Below, piece by piece: positions 19,574-29,628 of a stretch of DNA of 64,000 nucleotides. The notes under the pieces were generated by a model that searched no databases, had not been told where the DNA came from, and saw only the letters and a list, made by a program, of their open reading frames with translations. The translations under genes were made by a program, and so were the position numbers. Position 1 is the first letter of the stretch, and every line of letters begins with the position of its first letter. This DNA is from Paenibacillus sinensis (lineage in GTDB: Bacteria; Bacillota; Bacilli; Paenibacillales; Paenibacillaceae). The stretch is taken from assembly GCF_019904155.1 (NCBI RefSeq), contig NZ_JAHCMB010000159.1, positions 39,104-103,103 of the forward strand, read 5' to 3'.

Positions 19574-21061
19574 ATGAAATTAGAAGAACTCTCTTCCTGT
19601 CTGGCCGCCGCGCGCCTGTACGGCGACGGCGGCACTGAAATAACCGACCTTCAGGCCGACTCCCGGAAGGTGAAGGCTGGCGATCTGTTCATCTGCCTGC
19701 CGGGCTTCACCGTCGACGGGCATGATTACGCGCCGCAGGCGGCTGCGGCCGGAGCGGCGGCGCTTGTAGTGGAGCGGCGACTTGATCTTGATCTGCCGCA
19801 AATCGTGGTTGGCGACAGCCGCTTCGCGATGGCCCTGCTGTCGAACGTATTCTTCGGTTCGCCAAGCAGCCGGATGAAGATGATCGGTGTCACCGGAACC
19901 AACGGCAAGACGACGACCACTTATCTGATTGAGCGTGTTCTGGAAGATCACGGCGTCAAGACGGGATTGATCGGAACGATTCAAATGCGCTACGGAGGGG
20001 TCAGTTATCCAATGCCCCGGACAACGCCGGAATCGCTTGAGCTTCAGCGTCATCTGCATGATATGGTTACCCAGGGTGTGGAGAGCTGCGTGATGGAGGT
20101 GTCTTCGCACGCACTGGAGCAGGGACGCGTGAAGGGGACCGATTTCCGGACCGCAATTTTTACCAATTTGACCCAGGACCATCTTGATTACCATCATACG
20201 ATGGAGGAGTACCGCGCCGCGAAGGGGCTGTTCTTCTCAAGACTCGGCAATGCTCTCTCTTCCCGCAAGGAAGAACGCAAATACGCCGTGCTGAACGCTG
20301 ACGATGAAGCCAGCCTCTATTTCGCGGCACAGACGGCGGCGGAGACGATCACCTACGGCATCGACAGCGAAGCAGACGTCCGTGCCTCACGGATTTCCAT
20401 AACCGGCAAAGGCACCTTCTTCCACGTGGATACCTTTAAGGGATCGGCGGATATTTCTCTGAAAATGGTCGGCAAATTCAACGTCTACAACGCGCTGGCC
20501 GCCATTACGGCGTGTCTGCTTGAAGATGTTTCGCTGGAGGACATCAAGCGGAGCCTGGAATCGGTCCCCGGCGTCAGCGGACGCGTAGAGGCAGTGGAGG
20601 AAGGCCAGCCGTATACAGTGGTGGTGGATTACGCCCATACGCCTGACGGACTCGAGAATGTACTGAAGACGGTGAATGAATTCGCTGAAGGCAAGGTGCT
20701 GACCGTCTTTGGCTGCGGTGGAGACCGCGACAAGACGAAGCGCCCGCTGATGGGCAAGATCGCCGCCAAGTACAGCGATCATGTGCTGGTTACCTCCGAT
20801 AATCCGCGCACCGAGAATCCGGACGATATTCTGAAGGATATCGAGGCGGGGCTGATCGAGGACGACGTGGAGCGCAGCCGGTACGAGCTGATTGTGGACC
20901 GGCGCGAAGCGATCGGGAAAGCTGTTGATATGGCAAGCCCCGGAGATGTAGTATTGATTGCGGGGAAAGGTCATGAGACCTACCAGCTGATCGGCGGCGC
21001 GGTTCTCGATTTCGACGACCGCATTGTCGCCAAAGAAGCCATAAGGGGTAGAAGCCATTGA
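19574..21061 (+). CDS. murE: UDP-MurNAc-tripeptide synthetase (meso-DAP adding)
   Basis: MurE adds the third residue of the lipid II peptide stem to UDP-MurNAc-L-Ala-D-Glu in the cytosol. The 495-residue protein has the ATP loop GVTGTNGKTTT (about residue 108) and the motif TSDNPRTENP near residue 408; DNPR is the known determinant for meso-diaminopimelate rather than lysine. Mur ligase N-terminal, central and C-terminal domains are all present. I choose ATG 19574, behind GAGGG, over the in-frame TTG at 19568. It overlaps murF by 4 bases (TTGA). Confidence 0.95.
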   Translation: MKLEELSSCLAAARLYGDGGTEITDLQADSRKVKAGDLFICLPGFTVDGHDYAPQAAAAGAAALVVERRLDLDLPQIVVGDSRFAMALLSNVFFGSPSSRMKMIGVTGTNGKTTTTYLIERVLEDHGVKTGLIGTIQMRYGGVSYPMPRTTPESLELQRHLHDMVTQGVESCVMEVSSHALEQGRVKGTDFRTAIFTNLTQDHLDYHHTMEEYRAAKGLFFSRLGNALSSRKEERKYAVLNADDEASLYFAAQTAAETITYGIDSEADVRASRISITGKGTFFHVDTFKGSADISLKMVGKFNVYNALAAITACLLEDVSLEDIKRSLESVPGVSGRVEAVEEGQPYTVVVDYAHTPDGLENVLKTVNEFAEGKVLTVFGCGGDRDKTKRPLMGKIAAKYSDHVLVTSDNPRTENPDDILKDIEAGLIEDDVERSRYELIVDRREAIGKAVDMASPGDVVLIAGKGHETYQLIGGAVLDFDDRIVAKEAIRGRSH

Positions 21062-22455
21062 TTACAAGAACACTGGGAGCCGTCGCTGCTATGTGCGGCG
21101 GCGAACTTTCGCCGGGCAGCTCTACGGAGACTCGTATCGAGGGAGTCGTCACCGATTCCCGTAAGATCACGCCCGGCTGCCTGTTCGTGCCGTTGTCCGG
21201 CGACAATTTCGACGGGCATGATTATGCCGCGGCCGCGCTGGCGGAAGGAGCCGCCGCGACGCTGTGGTCGGCGGGGAAGGGACCTGCGCCGGCGGGGAAC
21301 GCCGTCGTGGTCGACGACACACTTGCCGCGCTGCAGGCGCTCGCCGCGTCATACTTAAGCGAAGCGGCGCCTCGCGTCGTTGCCGTTACCGGGAGCAACG
21401 GCAAGACGACGACCAAGGATATGATCACCGCCCTGCTGGAGACCACGTTCAGGGTTCACAAGACGCAGGGTAATTTCAATAATCATATCGGGCTGCCGCT
21501 CACCATTCTGAGCATGCCTGAGGATACCGAGATTGCGGTGCTGGAGATGGGCATGAGCGCGCGCGGCGAAATTTCGCTGCTCTCGTCGATCGGCCAGCCC
21601 GATACGGCCGTCATTACCAATATCGGCGAATCCCATCTTCTCCAGCTTGGCTCCCGTAAGGAAATCGCACGGGCGAAGCTGGAGATCGTGGAAGGGCTGC
21701 GCCGCGGCGGGCTGCTGATCTATAACGGCGATGAGCCGCTGCTCGCCGAAGTTATGAAGGAGCCGGAGTTCAAAGCGCCGGAAGGCATGCAGACATTCCG
21801 CTTCGGCCTGGAGGCGAGCGATGATGATTATCCGACCGGCATTATGAATCATCCGGGAGGCACAACCTTCACCTCCAGCCGTCATGACGGCCAGGTGTTC
21901 ACGCTGCCGCTTCCGGGGCGCCATAATGTGGTCAACTGCCTGGCCGCCATGGCGGTCGCGGAGCATTACGGCGTCACCGGCGAGAAGATGGCGGAAGGCC
22001 TCGCGGGTCTCAAGCTGACCGGCATGCGAATCGAGCTGATCCAGACGAAGGCCGGCCTTACGCTGCTGAATGATGCCTACAACGCCAGTCCGACCTCGAT
22101 GAAAGCCGCGATCGATGTCCTTCAGTCCATGAAGGGAGCCGGTTCCAAAATCGCGGTGCTGGGGGACATGCTTGAGCTTGGGCCCGAAGAAGCGGGCTTT
22201 CACGCCGAAGTCGGATCTTATCTGGATGCCGCCAAGGTCGACCGGGTCTTTACATACGGCCCCCTGTCCCTTCATCTGGCTGACGCGGCCAGAGCCTCTT
22301 TTGGCCCGGATCGGGTGCATGCGTACACCGGCAAAACCGAGCTGACAGAGGCGCTCCTGAATACGGTGGGCCCGAAGGACATTGTGCTGTTCAAGGCGTC
22401 GCGAGGCATGAAGCTGGAAGAGACGCTTCAGGCTCTGAGAGCCCGTTTTGATTAA
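21058..22455 (+). CDS. murF: UDP-MurNAc-tripeptide--D-Ala-D-Ala ligase
   Basis: MurF adds the D-Ala-D-Ala dipeptide, completing the UDP-MurNAc-pentapeptide. The 465-residue protein has the ATP loop AVTGSNGKTTTKDM (about residue 110), EMGMSARGEI near 163 and LNDAYNASPTSMKAAI near 340, all family signatures. The start is a TTG at 21058 after AAGGGG, overlapping the murE stop, so translation is probably coupled. It is followed by mraY after 35 bases. Confidence 0.95.
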   Translation: MITRTLGAVAAMCGGELSPGSSTETRIEGVVTDSRKITPGCLFVPLSGDNFDGHDYAAAALAEGAAATLWSAGKGPAPAGNAVVVDDTLAALQALAASYLSEAAPRVVAVTGSNGKTTTKDMITALLETTFRVHKTQGNFNNHIGLPLTILSMPEDTEIAVLEMGMSARGEISLLSSIGQPDTAVITNIGESHLLQLGSRKEIARAKLEIVEGLRRGGLLIYNGDEPLLAEVMKEPEFKAPEGMQTFRFGLEASDDDYPTGIMNHPGGTTFTSSRHDGQVFTLPLPGRHNVVNCLAAMAVAEHYGVTGEKMAEGLAGLKLTGMRIELIQTKAGLTLLNDAYNASPTSMKAAIDVLQSMKGAGSKIAVLGDMLELGPEEAGFHAEVGSYLDAAKVDRVFTYGPLSLHLADAARASFGPDRVHAYTGKTELTEALLNTVGPKDIVLFKASRGMKLEETLQALRARFD

Positions 22456-22490
22456 TGCTGTAATAGCAAGAGATTTGAGAGGGTGAACCC

Positions 22491-23456
22491 GTGGATTACC
22501 AACTGCTGCTACTGACCATATCCGTATCCTTTATCCTTGCGGTGATCGCCGCTCCGCTGCTGATCCCGCTGCTGCGCCGGATGAAATTCGGCCAGCAGGT
22601 CCGAGACGACGGGCCGCAGAGCCATCTGAAGAAAGCAGGTACGCCTACGATGGGCGGCATCATCATCATTGTGGCGTTTACGCTGTCGTACCTGAAATTC
22701 TCCGTCGTCAACACGGACTTTTACGTGCTGCTGGTGGCGACGCTCGGGTACGGGCTGATCGGCTTTCTGGACGATTACATCAAAATCGTCTTCAAGCGCT
22801 CGCTCGGCCTGACGCCGCGCCAGAAGCTGCTCGGCCAGCTCGTTGTCGGCGCGGTCATGTGCGCGCTGCTGATCTCCGCGGGACATAGCACCGCGATCAG
22901 CATTCCCGGAACCTCCGTCAGCTTCGACTGGACGGGATGGTTCTACTACCCGTTCATCGTCATCATGATGATGGCGATCACGAACGCCGTCAACTTCACG
23001 GACGGTGTCGACGGACTGTTGTCCGGCACGGCCGCCATCGCGCTTGCCGCCTATGCGGTTGTGGCGATGCAGGCGACTTCCATCGCCGCGGGCGTCTGCG
23101 CCGCCGCGATGATCGGCGCGGTGCTCGGCTTTCTCGTGTTTAACGCCCATCCGGCGAAAGTCTTCATGGGCGATACCGGCTCGCTGGGCATTGGCGGCGC
23201 CATCGGCGCCATCGCCATCGTCACCAAAAGCGAGCTGCTGTTCATTGTTATCGGAGGCATTTTTGTCATTGAAATGCTGTCGGTGGTCCTGCAGGTGACA
23301 TCCTTCAAGACCCGGGGCAAGCGCATCTTCAAGATGAGCCCGATCCACCACCATTTTGAGCTGAGCGGCTGGTCGGAATGGCGGGTTGTCATTTCGTTCT
23401 GGGCGGTCGGCATCGTGCTGGCCGGTCTCGGACTATACATTAGCAAGGGGTTGTAG
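22491..23456 (+). CDS. mraY: Phospho-MurNAc-pentapeptide transferase
   Basis: MraY transfers phospho-MurNAc-pentapeptide onto undecaprenyl phosphate, making lipid I at the inner face of the membrane. The 321-residue protein has about ten hydrophobic helices. Family motifs are the GTPTMGG block near residue 50, FLDDYIKI near 93, the NFTDGVDGL loop near 170 with its catalytic Asp, and the SPIHHHFEL segment near 284. The start is a GTG at 22491 behind GAGAGGGTG. Confidence 0.95.
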   Translation: MDYQLLLLTISVSFILAVIAAPLLIPLLRRMKFGQQVRDDGPQSHLKKAGTPTMGGIIIIVAFTLSYLKFSVVNTDFYVLLVATLGYGLIGFLDDYIKIVFKRSLGLTPRQKLLGQLVVGAVMCALLISAGHSTAISIPGTSVSFDWTGWFYYPFIVIMMMAITNAVNFTDGVDGLLSGTAAIALAAYAVVAMQATSIAAGVCAAAMIGAVLGFLVFNAHPAKVFMGDTGSLGIGGAIGAIAIVTKSELLFIVIGGIFVIEMLSVVLQVTSFKTRGKRIFKMSPIHHHFELSGWSEWRVVISFWAVGIVLAGLGLYISKGL

Positions 23457-23459
23457 GCA

Positions 23460-24881
23460 ATGAAACATCCGGATCAATACCGCGGCGAGGAGACGATCGT
23501 GCTCGGCCTTGCCAAGAGCGGCGTTCAGGTAGCCAAGGTGCTGCATGAACGCGGCGCCCTGGTTACGGTCAACGATAAAAAAGATAGAGAACAATGTCCC
23601 GAAGCTTCTGAACTGGAGTCTTTGGGAATTTCTGTTATATGCGGAGGCCACCCGGACGGCCTGATTCATGAAGGCGTCAAGCTTGTTGTCAAAAACCCGG
23701 GCATCCCGTATTCCGCTGCGCCCGTGCAGAAAGCGCTGGAACTCGGCATCGAAGTCGTTACTGAGGTCGAAGTAGCCTATCATCTGTGCAAGGCTCCGAT
23801 TATCGGCATCACCGGCTCCAACGGCAAGACCACCACGACGACCTGGGTCGGCAAAATGCTGGAGGCCGCCGGGATGAATCCCATCGTCGCGGGCAATATC
23901 GGCACGCCGCTCTGTCAGGCGGCGCAGGAAGCCGAAGAAGACAACTGGATGGTGGTCGAGCTGAGCAGCTTTCAGCTGAAGGGCACGCAGGATTTCCGGC
24001 CCAAGGTGGGCTGTCTGCTGAATGTGGCCGAGACTCATCTTGACTATCACGGAGACATGCGGGATTATGTCGAATCCAAAGCCAAGCTGTTCGCTAATCA
24101 GGGAGCAACCGATACGGCCGTCCTGAACTGGGACGACCCTTATTGCAGGGAACTCGTGCCGTACATGAAGGGAATGATTCTTCCCTTCTCCATGACCGAG
24201 GAGCTCGTGCAGGGCGTGTTTGTCCGGCCGACTTATGTGCCGGATGTGGAGGATAACCTGAAGCGGACGATCATCTACCGCGATTACACCGAGAGCGAGA
24301 CCGTAATCGCGGAGGTGGACTCCATCGGTCTGCCCGGCCGCTTCAATGTGGAGAATGCGCTGGCGGCCTGCGCCATCTCCATCGCAGCTGGAGCTGATCC
24401 CGGAGGTCTCGCGGAGATGCTGGCCTCGTTCCGGGGCGTGGAGCACCGTCTGGAATATGTTGCGGACAAGAACGGTGCCGCCTATTACAACAACTCCAAA
24501 GCGACCAATGCCAAAGCTACGACCATGGCACTTGTCTCGTTCAGGCAGCCGATCGTCCTGATCGCCGGCGGGCTCGACCGCGGCTCCGACTATATGGAGC
24601 TTGTCCCAATTCTTGAAGGCCGCGTCAAAGCGTTGGTCACACTAGGCCAGACCAAGGACAAGCTGGCTGCTGTCGCGAAGCTCGCGGGATTAAAGACGGT
24701 GCTCACCGTCGATAATGAAGGCAGCGCCGCCTCGGTGCTGCAGAAGGCCGTTCGGGAAGCCGCCGCATTGGCGGAAGAGGGAGACGTCGTGCTGCTGTCG
24801 CCCGCATGCGCAAGCTGGGATATGTTCAAATCCTATGAAGAGCGCGGGCGTATTTTTAAAGAGGCGGTGCATAATCTGTAA
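23460..24881 (+). CDS. murD: UDP-MurNAc-L-alanine--D-glutamate ligase
   Basis: MurD adds D-glutamate to UDP-MurNAc-L-Ala. The 473-residue protein starts with a Rossmann-like UDP-binding domain, then the ATP loop GITGSNGKTTTTTWV (about residue 119), the AETHLDYHGDM segment near 196 and the NNSKATNAKAT block near 347. It starts at ATG 23460, three bases after the mraY stop, with a weak GTAGG ribosome site, so translation may depend on mraY. Confidence 0.95.
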   Translation: MKHPDQYRGEETIVLGLAKSGVQVAKVLHERGALVTVNDKKDREQCPEASELESLGISVICGGHPDGLIHEGVKLVVKNPGIPYSAAPVQKALELGIEVVTEVEVAYHLCKAPIIGITGSNGKTTTTTWVGKMLEAAGMNPIVAGNIGTPLCQAAQEAEEDNWMVVELSSFQLKGTQDFRPKVGCLLNVAETHLDYHGDMRDYVESKAKLFANQGATDTAVLNWDDPYCRELVPYMKGMILPFSMTEELVQGVFVRPTYVPDVEDNLKRTIIYRDYTESETVIAEVDSIGLPGRFNVENALAACAISIAAGADPGGLAEMLASFRGVEHRLEYVADKNGAAYYNNSKATNAKATTMALVSFRQPIVLIAGGLDRGSDYMELVPILEGRVKALVTLGQTKDKLAAVAKLAGLKTVLTVDNEGSAASVLQKAVREAAALAEEGDVVLLSPACASWDMFKSYEERGRIFKEAVHNL

Positions 24882-24931
24882 GTAGGGGGGCTTGGATAAG
24901 CTTCCACTACGAAGCAAGAGGTGTGCTCCTC

Positions 24932-26032
24932 ATGAATAAATCAAAGCCTGCTCCTCCCGATATCTGGCTCGTTATTCCGATCCTGGCGCTGCTTGCCATC
25001 GGCATGATAATGGTTTACAGCGCGGGCTCGGTATTGGGCTTTCGCAATTACGGCGACTCCTTTTATTTTGTCAAAAGGCAGCTGCTGTTCGCGGCGCTGG
25101 GGCTGGCAGCCATGTTCTTCATGGCCAACCTGGATTACCGTGTGCTGAAACGGCTGGCCAAGCCCGCGCTGATCCTGTGCTTCATCCTCCTCGTCATCGT
25201 CCTGATTCCCGGCATTGGGGTCGTGCGCGGCGGCGCGCGCAGCTGGCTTGGCATCAGCTCCTTCGGCATTCAGCCTTCGGAGTTCATGAAAATGGGGATG
25301 ATCCTGTTCCTGGCGAACTGGCTTAGCCGCGAGGACTACGACATTACGACGTTCACCAAGGGGCTGCTGCCTCCGCTTGCGCTGATCGGCGCCGCTTTCG
25401 GCCTCATTATGCTGCAGCCCGACCTCGGAACCGGCACGGTGATGACGGGAGCGGCGCTGATGATGGTGTTCACCGCAGGGGCAAGAATGAAGCATCTGTC
25501 GATGCTCGGGGCGGCGGGAGCAGCAGGCTTTGCCGGTCTTGTCGCCGCAGCGCCTTACCGGCTGCAGCGGATTACGGCTTTTCTCGATCCGTGGTCGGAC
25601 CCGCTTGGCGCGGGCTATCAGATCATCCAGTCGCTGTATGCGATCGGACCGGGCGGCCTCGGTGGGCTGGGGCTTGGCATGAGCCGGCAGAAGTACAGCT
25701 ATGTCCCGGAGCCGCAGACGGATTTTATTTTCTCCATTCTGGCCGAGGAACTGGGCTTTATCGGCGGCATCGCTGTTCTGATCCTCTTTCTGATTCTGAT
25801 CTGGAGGGGGATGAGGGTAGCGATGAGCCTTCCGGACCGCTTCGGCAGCTATCTGGCGGTTGGGATCGTCTGTATGGTGGCGGTTCAGGTTGTGATCAAC
25901 ATCGGCGTCGTCATCGGCCTTATGCCGGTCACCGGCATCACGCTGCCCCTGATCAGTTACGGGGGCTCGTCGCTGACGCTGATGCTGACGGCGCTCGGCA
26001 TTTTACTCAATTTATCCCGTTATGCGAGGTGA
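24932..26032 (+). CDS. spoVE: SEDS glycosyltransferase SpoVE
   Basis: A 366-residue polytopic membrane protein of the SEDS family (FtsW/RodA/SpoVE), with about ten hydrophobic helices. SEDS signatures include ARSWLGISSFGIQPSEFMK near residue 105 and ISYGGSSLTLMLTALGILLN near the C-terminus. Family members polymerise lipid II together with a class B PBP. The position between murD and murG is that of Bacillus spoVE, and SpoVD is encoded upstream, so a cortex role is favoured. FtsW is the alternative, since no other SEDS gene lies in this window. ATG 24932, eight bases after AAGAGGTG, is preferred over the GTG at 24923. Confidence 0.85.
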   Translation: MNKSKPAPPDIWLVIPILALLAIGMIMVYSAGSVLGFRNYGDSFYFVKRQLLFAALGLAAMFFMANLDYRVLKRLAKPALILCFILLVIVLIPGIGVVRGGARSWLGISSFGIQPSEFMKMGMILFLANWLSREDYDITTFTKGLLPPLALIGAAFGLIMLQPDLGTGTVMTGAALMMVFTAGARMKHLSMLGAAGAAGFAGLVAAAPYRLQRITAFLDPWSDPLGAGYQIIQSLYAIGPGGLGGLGLGMSRQKYSYVPEPQTDFIFSILAEELGFIGGIAVLILFLILIWRGMRVAMSLPDRFGSYLAVGIVCMVAVQVVINIGVVIGLMPVTGITLPLISYGGSSLTLMLTALGILLNLSRYAR

Positions 26033-26040
26033 AGGGCAAC

Positions 26041-27150
26041 ATGCGTATCGTATTAAGCGGTGGCGGAACGGGAGGGCATATTTATCCCGCCGTCGCCGTC
26101 GCCAGGCAGCTGGAAGCGGAGGAAGAGCCCTCCGCGTTTTTATATATCGGCGGAACAAGGGGGCTGGAGAGCAAGCTGGTCCCACAGGAGAATCTTCCGT
26201 TCCGCGCGATTGACATTACCGGATTCCGCAGGAGCCTGTCCCTGGACAATGTGAAGACCATCATGCGGTTTCTCAAGGGCGTCCGGGAATCCAAGAAGAT
26301 GCTGAAGGAGTTCAAGCCTGATGTCGTCGTGGGCACGGGCGGCTATGTATGCGGCCCCGTCGTCTATGCGGCATCCAGGCTCGGCATTCCCACGCTTATT
26401 CATGAGCAGAATGCGATCCCTGGCCTGACGAACAAGTTCCTGAGCCGGTACGCCAGTACGGTGGCCGTCAGCTTTGAGGGAACGGAGTCGGCCTTTCCGG
26501 GAAGCCGGAGAGTCATCTATACCGGCAACCCCCGCGCGACCACCGTCAGCGCGGCCAATCCGAAGCGGGGATACGCTTCACTGGGCATTCCCGAGAACAG
26601 CACGGTTGTGCTGGTGGTCGGGGGCAGCCGGGGAGCGAAGGCGATCAATGAGGCGATGATCGGGATGGCCCCCTTGGCCGAGAAGGAGCCGAATGTGCAC
26701 TACGTGTACGTCACCGGCGAGCCGTACTTCGAGGACACGCGCAAGCGGCTGCGGGAGAAGCTGGGCAGCCTGCCGAACTGGCTGCATGTCGTTCCCTACA
26801 TCCATAATATGCCGGAGGTGCTCGCCTGCACGTCGCTTATTGTGAACCGCGCGGGGGCGTCGTTTCTGGCGGAGATCACGGCACTGGGCATCCCCTCTGT
26901 ACTAATTCCTTCTCCCAACGTCACGAACAACCATCAGGAAGCCAATGCGCGCCAGCTGGAGAAGGCGGGAGCAGCCGTCGTTATTCTGGAGAAGGATCTG
27001 ACCGGGGAGTCGCTTCATAAGGCGGTCACTTCGATTACCGGCAACGGGGAGCTTCGCCGCTCGATGTCGGAGGCCTCGCGGAAACTGGGCAAGCGGGATT
27101 CCGCTTCAGTGATCGTGAGCGAGCTTCGCCGGCTGGCGGCTAAGAAGTAA
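26041..27150 (+). CDS. murG: Lipid II synthase MurG
   Basis: MurG adds GlcNAc from UDP-GlcNAc to lipid I, giving lipid II. The 369-residue protein has the N-terminal loop LSGGGTGGHIYPA (residues 5-17), HEQNAIPGLTNK near 121, the GGSRGAKAINE loop near 195 and NRAGASFLAEI near 272. I place the start at ATG 26041. A much longer open frame from 25591 overlaps spoVE and is spurious. It is 8 bases after spoVE. Confidence 0.95.
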   Translation: MRIVLSGGGTGGHIYPAVAVARQLEAEEEPSAFLYIGGTRGLESKLVPQENLPFRAIDITGFRRSLSLDNVKTIMRFLKGVRESKKMLKEFKPDVVVGTGGYVCGPVVYAASRLGIPTLIHEQNAIPGLTNKFLSRYASTVAVSFEGTESAFPGSRRVIYTGNPRATTVSAANPKRGYASLGIPENSTVVLVVGGSRGAKAINEAMIGMAPLAEKEPNVHYVYVTGEPYFEDTRKRLREKLGSLPNWLHVVPYIHNMPEVLACTSLIVNRAGASFLAEITALGIPSVLIPSPNVTNNHQEANARQLEKAGAAVVILEKDLTGESLHKAVTSITGNGELRRSMSEASRKLGKRDSASVIVSELRRLAAKK

Positions 27151-27466
27151 AGCCTCTTCCCAGGGCGATTTATCCGTTTTTTTGGGCTTCCCGCAATATC
27201 GGGACCGCATCTGCCTAAGGGGGAGCCCGTCTGTGCGCCGTACTGTCACACACCTGCGAGCTGCTACATACGATATCTTATAAATCGTGACAATCACCCA
27301 GAACTGCTTGCCGCGTAAAAGGCAGAAGGCGCGCTCTTTGCGCCGGCCGGCCACTTCAGCGCCGCGCGTCTTCCGGCAGGCGGCCGACCCTGAAGGCCGG
27401 AATGTCCTTGATCAGGCATCTGTGCACCATGGAGCAGGGGTGAGCGGTAATCTCGGAGGTGACACA
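27151..27466. other. murG-murA intergenic region, no supported gene
   Basis: This 316-base gap is unusual inside an otherwise tight cluster. It contains GC-rich palindromic stretches such as GGCCGGCC near 27340 and an AT-rich patch with ACATACGATATC near 27270 that weakly resembles a sporulation sigma -10. I see no convincing small gene or terminator. Confidence 0.35.
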
Positions 27467-28750
27467 TTGGACAAATTGGTGATTGAGGGCGGAATTCCCC
27501 TGTCCGGCACCATTCGTATCCATGGAGCAAAGAACGCGGCGCTGCCGATTCTGGCGGCGAGTCTGCTTGCCGAAGGCGTTCACTCGCTGGGGAACGTGCC
27601 AAAGCTGCTGGACATTTACACCATGCTGGCAATTCTGGAGCGGCTCGGCTGCAGAGCCAAACATGACGGGGATACGGTGACGGTGGATACGTCAACGGCA
27701 TGCTCCTCCCATGTACCGGAGGATCTGATGAAGCAGATGCGCTCTTCCATCTTCTTGATGGGACCCCTGCTGGCGAGGTTCGGGGAGGTTACGATCTATC
27801 AGCCGGGCGGCTGCGCGATCGGCGAGCGCAAGATCGATCTTCATCTGCGCGGATTGCAGTCGCTGGGTGCGGAAATCGAAGAGTCCGGAGGCAAGATTCG
27901 CTGCAAGGCCGAACGGTTGAAGGGCGCCGATGTTCATCTGGATTATCCGAGCGTCGGCGCCACGGAAAATATCATGATGGCGGCCGCGACTGCGGAGGGC
28001 ACGACGACGATCACGGGGGCGGCGAGAGAGCCGGAAATTCAGGATCTTCAGAATTTCCTGAATGCGATGGGAGCCTCGATAATCGGCGCGGGTACCGACA
28101 CGATTACGGTTCAGGGCGTTCAGACCCTGCGGGCTTGCCGGTATGATGTAATCCCCGACCGGATCGTCGCGGGCACCGTCATGATTGCCGCCGCGGCGAC
28201 TCGGGGAGATGTGACGCTTACCCATACGAATGCCGGGCATCTGAACGCGCTGATTCACGTGCTGAAGCGCGCTGGTGTTCAAATCTCGGTCTGCAATGAT
28301 ATAATTAATATCAGTTGTATGGGACGTCCCCGAGCGGTGGAACGGATCGTAACTTCGCCCTATCCTTCGTTTCCAACGGATCTGCAGTCGCAGATCATGG
28401 TGCTTCTGGCGCTGGCGGACGGCTTCAGCGTCATCAAGGAGACGGTCTTCGAGGGCAGATTCAAGCATGTGGAAGAAATGGTGCGAATGGGCGCCGATAT
28501 TACAACGGATCTGAACCGCGCGTTTATCAGGGGCGTCAAGCGCCTGTACGGCGCAACCGTTGAGGCCACCGATTTGCGGGCCGGCGCCGCGCTTGTCATC
28601 GCCGGTCTTGCCGCCCAGGGAACGACTGTCGTCGAGCAGGCGCATCACATCGACAGAGGCTATGACGGCATCGAGCATCTGTTCCGGAAGCTGGGCGCCC
28701 GAATTATCCGCAAGACGCCCGTGCCAGGGCCGATCGATCTGGCCAATTAA
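27467..28750 (+). CDS. murA: UDP-GlcNAc 1-carboxyvinyltransferase MurA
   Basis: MurA transfers enolpyruvate from PEP to UDP-GlcNAc, the first committed step of peptidoglycan synthesis and the fosfomycin target. The 427-residue protein has GAKNAALPILAASLL near residue 21 and the active-site loop YQPGGCAIGERKIDLH near 111, with the Cys that fosfomycin alkylates. I place the start at TTG 27467, behind GGAGGTGACACA; an open frame from 27287 lacks a ribosome site and its extra residues look random. In Bacillus this slot holds murB; murB is absent from this cluster. Confidence 0.92.
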   Translation: MDKLVIEGGIPLSGTIRIHGAKNAALPILAASLLAEGVHSLGNVPKLLDIYTMLAILERLGCRAKHDGDTVTVDTSTACSSHVPEDLMKQMRSSIFLMGPLLARFGEVTIYQPGGCAIGERKIDLHLRGLQSLGAEIEESGGKIRCKAERLKGADVHLDYPSVGATENIMMAAATAEGTTTITGAAREPEIQDLQNFLNAMGASIIGAGTDTITVQGVQTLRACRYDVIPDRIVAGTVMIAAAATRGDVTLTHTNAGHLNALIHVLKRAGVQISVCNDIINISCMGRPRAVERIVTSPYPSFPTDLQSQIMVLLALADGFSVIKETVFEGRFKHVEEMVRMGADITTDLNRAFIRGVKRLYGATVEATDLRAGAALVIAGLAAQGTTVVEQAHHIDRGYDGIEHLFRKLGARIIRKTPVPGPIDLAN

Positions 28751-28810
28751 TCGTCTCTGCCCTCCTCCGGCACAATTGCAGGCGGAGGGGCAGAGCTTTA
28801 CTACGGAGAA

Positions 28811-29569
28811 ATGGTTATGACAAATACAAGGATGCCTGTCCTGCAAGAGGACAAGCCCAGGAAGAAGAAGAGCCGAAAACTTACCGTGATTCTGCTGCTG
28901 CTCTTCGCCGCGCTGCTGGGTGTTATATTCTTTCGCTCTTCGGTCAGCCGGATCACGGAGATTGATTTCCGCGGCAGCAAGTACTCCACACAGGAGGAGC
29001 TGCTGAAGCAGAGCGGGCTCAAGAAGGGCGGACAATTCTTCGCCGTATCGAAGGAGAAGGTGGCAGGGTCGCTTCAGAGCCTGAAGACGGTGCAGAAAGC
29101 GGTGGTGGAGAAGTCTTTTCCGGGCGTTATAACCGTTCAGATAACGGAATATCCGGCCGTAGCTTATGAAATCGATGCCTCGGGAAGCCTGAAGGCGATT
29201 CTGTCGAGCGGAGCTTCGGTGTCGATCGATGATAGCGGAATTGCCGTAGAGAAGCCGATTCTTACCGGCTGGAAGCCCTCCGACCCTTACCGGTCCAAGC
29301 TGTGTGCGGCGCTTGCGGATATCCCGAACGAGCTGACCAGCGATATTTCGGAGATCGTTCCCTCGCCGACGCCGTCTTTTCCGGACCGGATCAAGCTGTA
29401 TACCCGCTCGCAGTTCGAGGTCATCACGGCCGTTTCACTGCTGAAGGATAAGGTGGGGTACTTGAATCAGGTTATCGAGACGAACAGCCCTGGAACCATT
29501 ACCATGCTGGAAGCGGATTCCTATGTTCCTTTCATACCGGAAACAAACGATGACACCGAAGAGAATTAG
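28811..29569 (+). CDS. divIB: Cell division protein DivIB (FtsQ)
   Basis: A 252-residue bitopic membrane protein: a Lys/Arg-rich cytoplasmic tail (KPRKKKSRKL), a membrane helix (TVILLLLFAALLGVIFF, about residues 20-37), and an extracytoplasmic POTRA domain beginning RITEIDFRGSKYSTQEELLK. The FtsQ beta domain follows. DivIB forms a complex with FtsL and DivIC that licenses septal wall synthesis. The start is ATG 28811 or the in-frame ATG 28817, both after GGAG. It is the last gene before a new promoter in front of ftsA. Confidence 0.88.
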   Translation: MVMTNTRMPVLQEDKPRKKKSRKLTVILLLLFAALLGVIFFRSSVSRITEIDFRGSKYSTQEELLKQSGLKKGGQFFAVSKEKVAGSLQSLKTVQKAVVEKSFPGVITVQITEYPAVAYEIDASGSLKAILSSGASVSIDDSGIAVEKPILTGWKPSDPYRSKLCAALADIPNELTSDISEIVPSPTPSFPDRIKLYTRSQFEVITAVSLLKDKVGYLNQVIETNSPGTITMLEADSYVPFIPETNDDTEEN

Positions 29570-29593
29570 CCCCTACTCATGAGGCACAAAAAA

Positions 29594-29602
29594 TGCTACA
29601 AT
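29594..29602 (+). promoter_or_regulatory. Probable extended -10 promoter for ftsA-ftsZ
   Basis: TGCTACAAT is an extended -10 (TGn plus TACAAT). No good -35 is visible. It would give a leader of roughly 230 bases before ftsA. Confidence 0.5.
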
Positions 29603-29628
29603 CGGTTTTATGGGCAATAATGATTTAT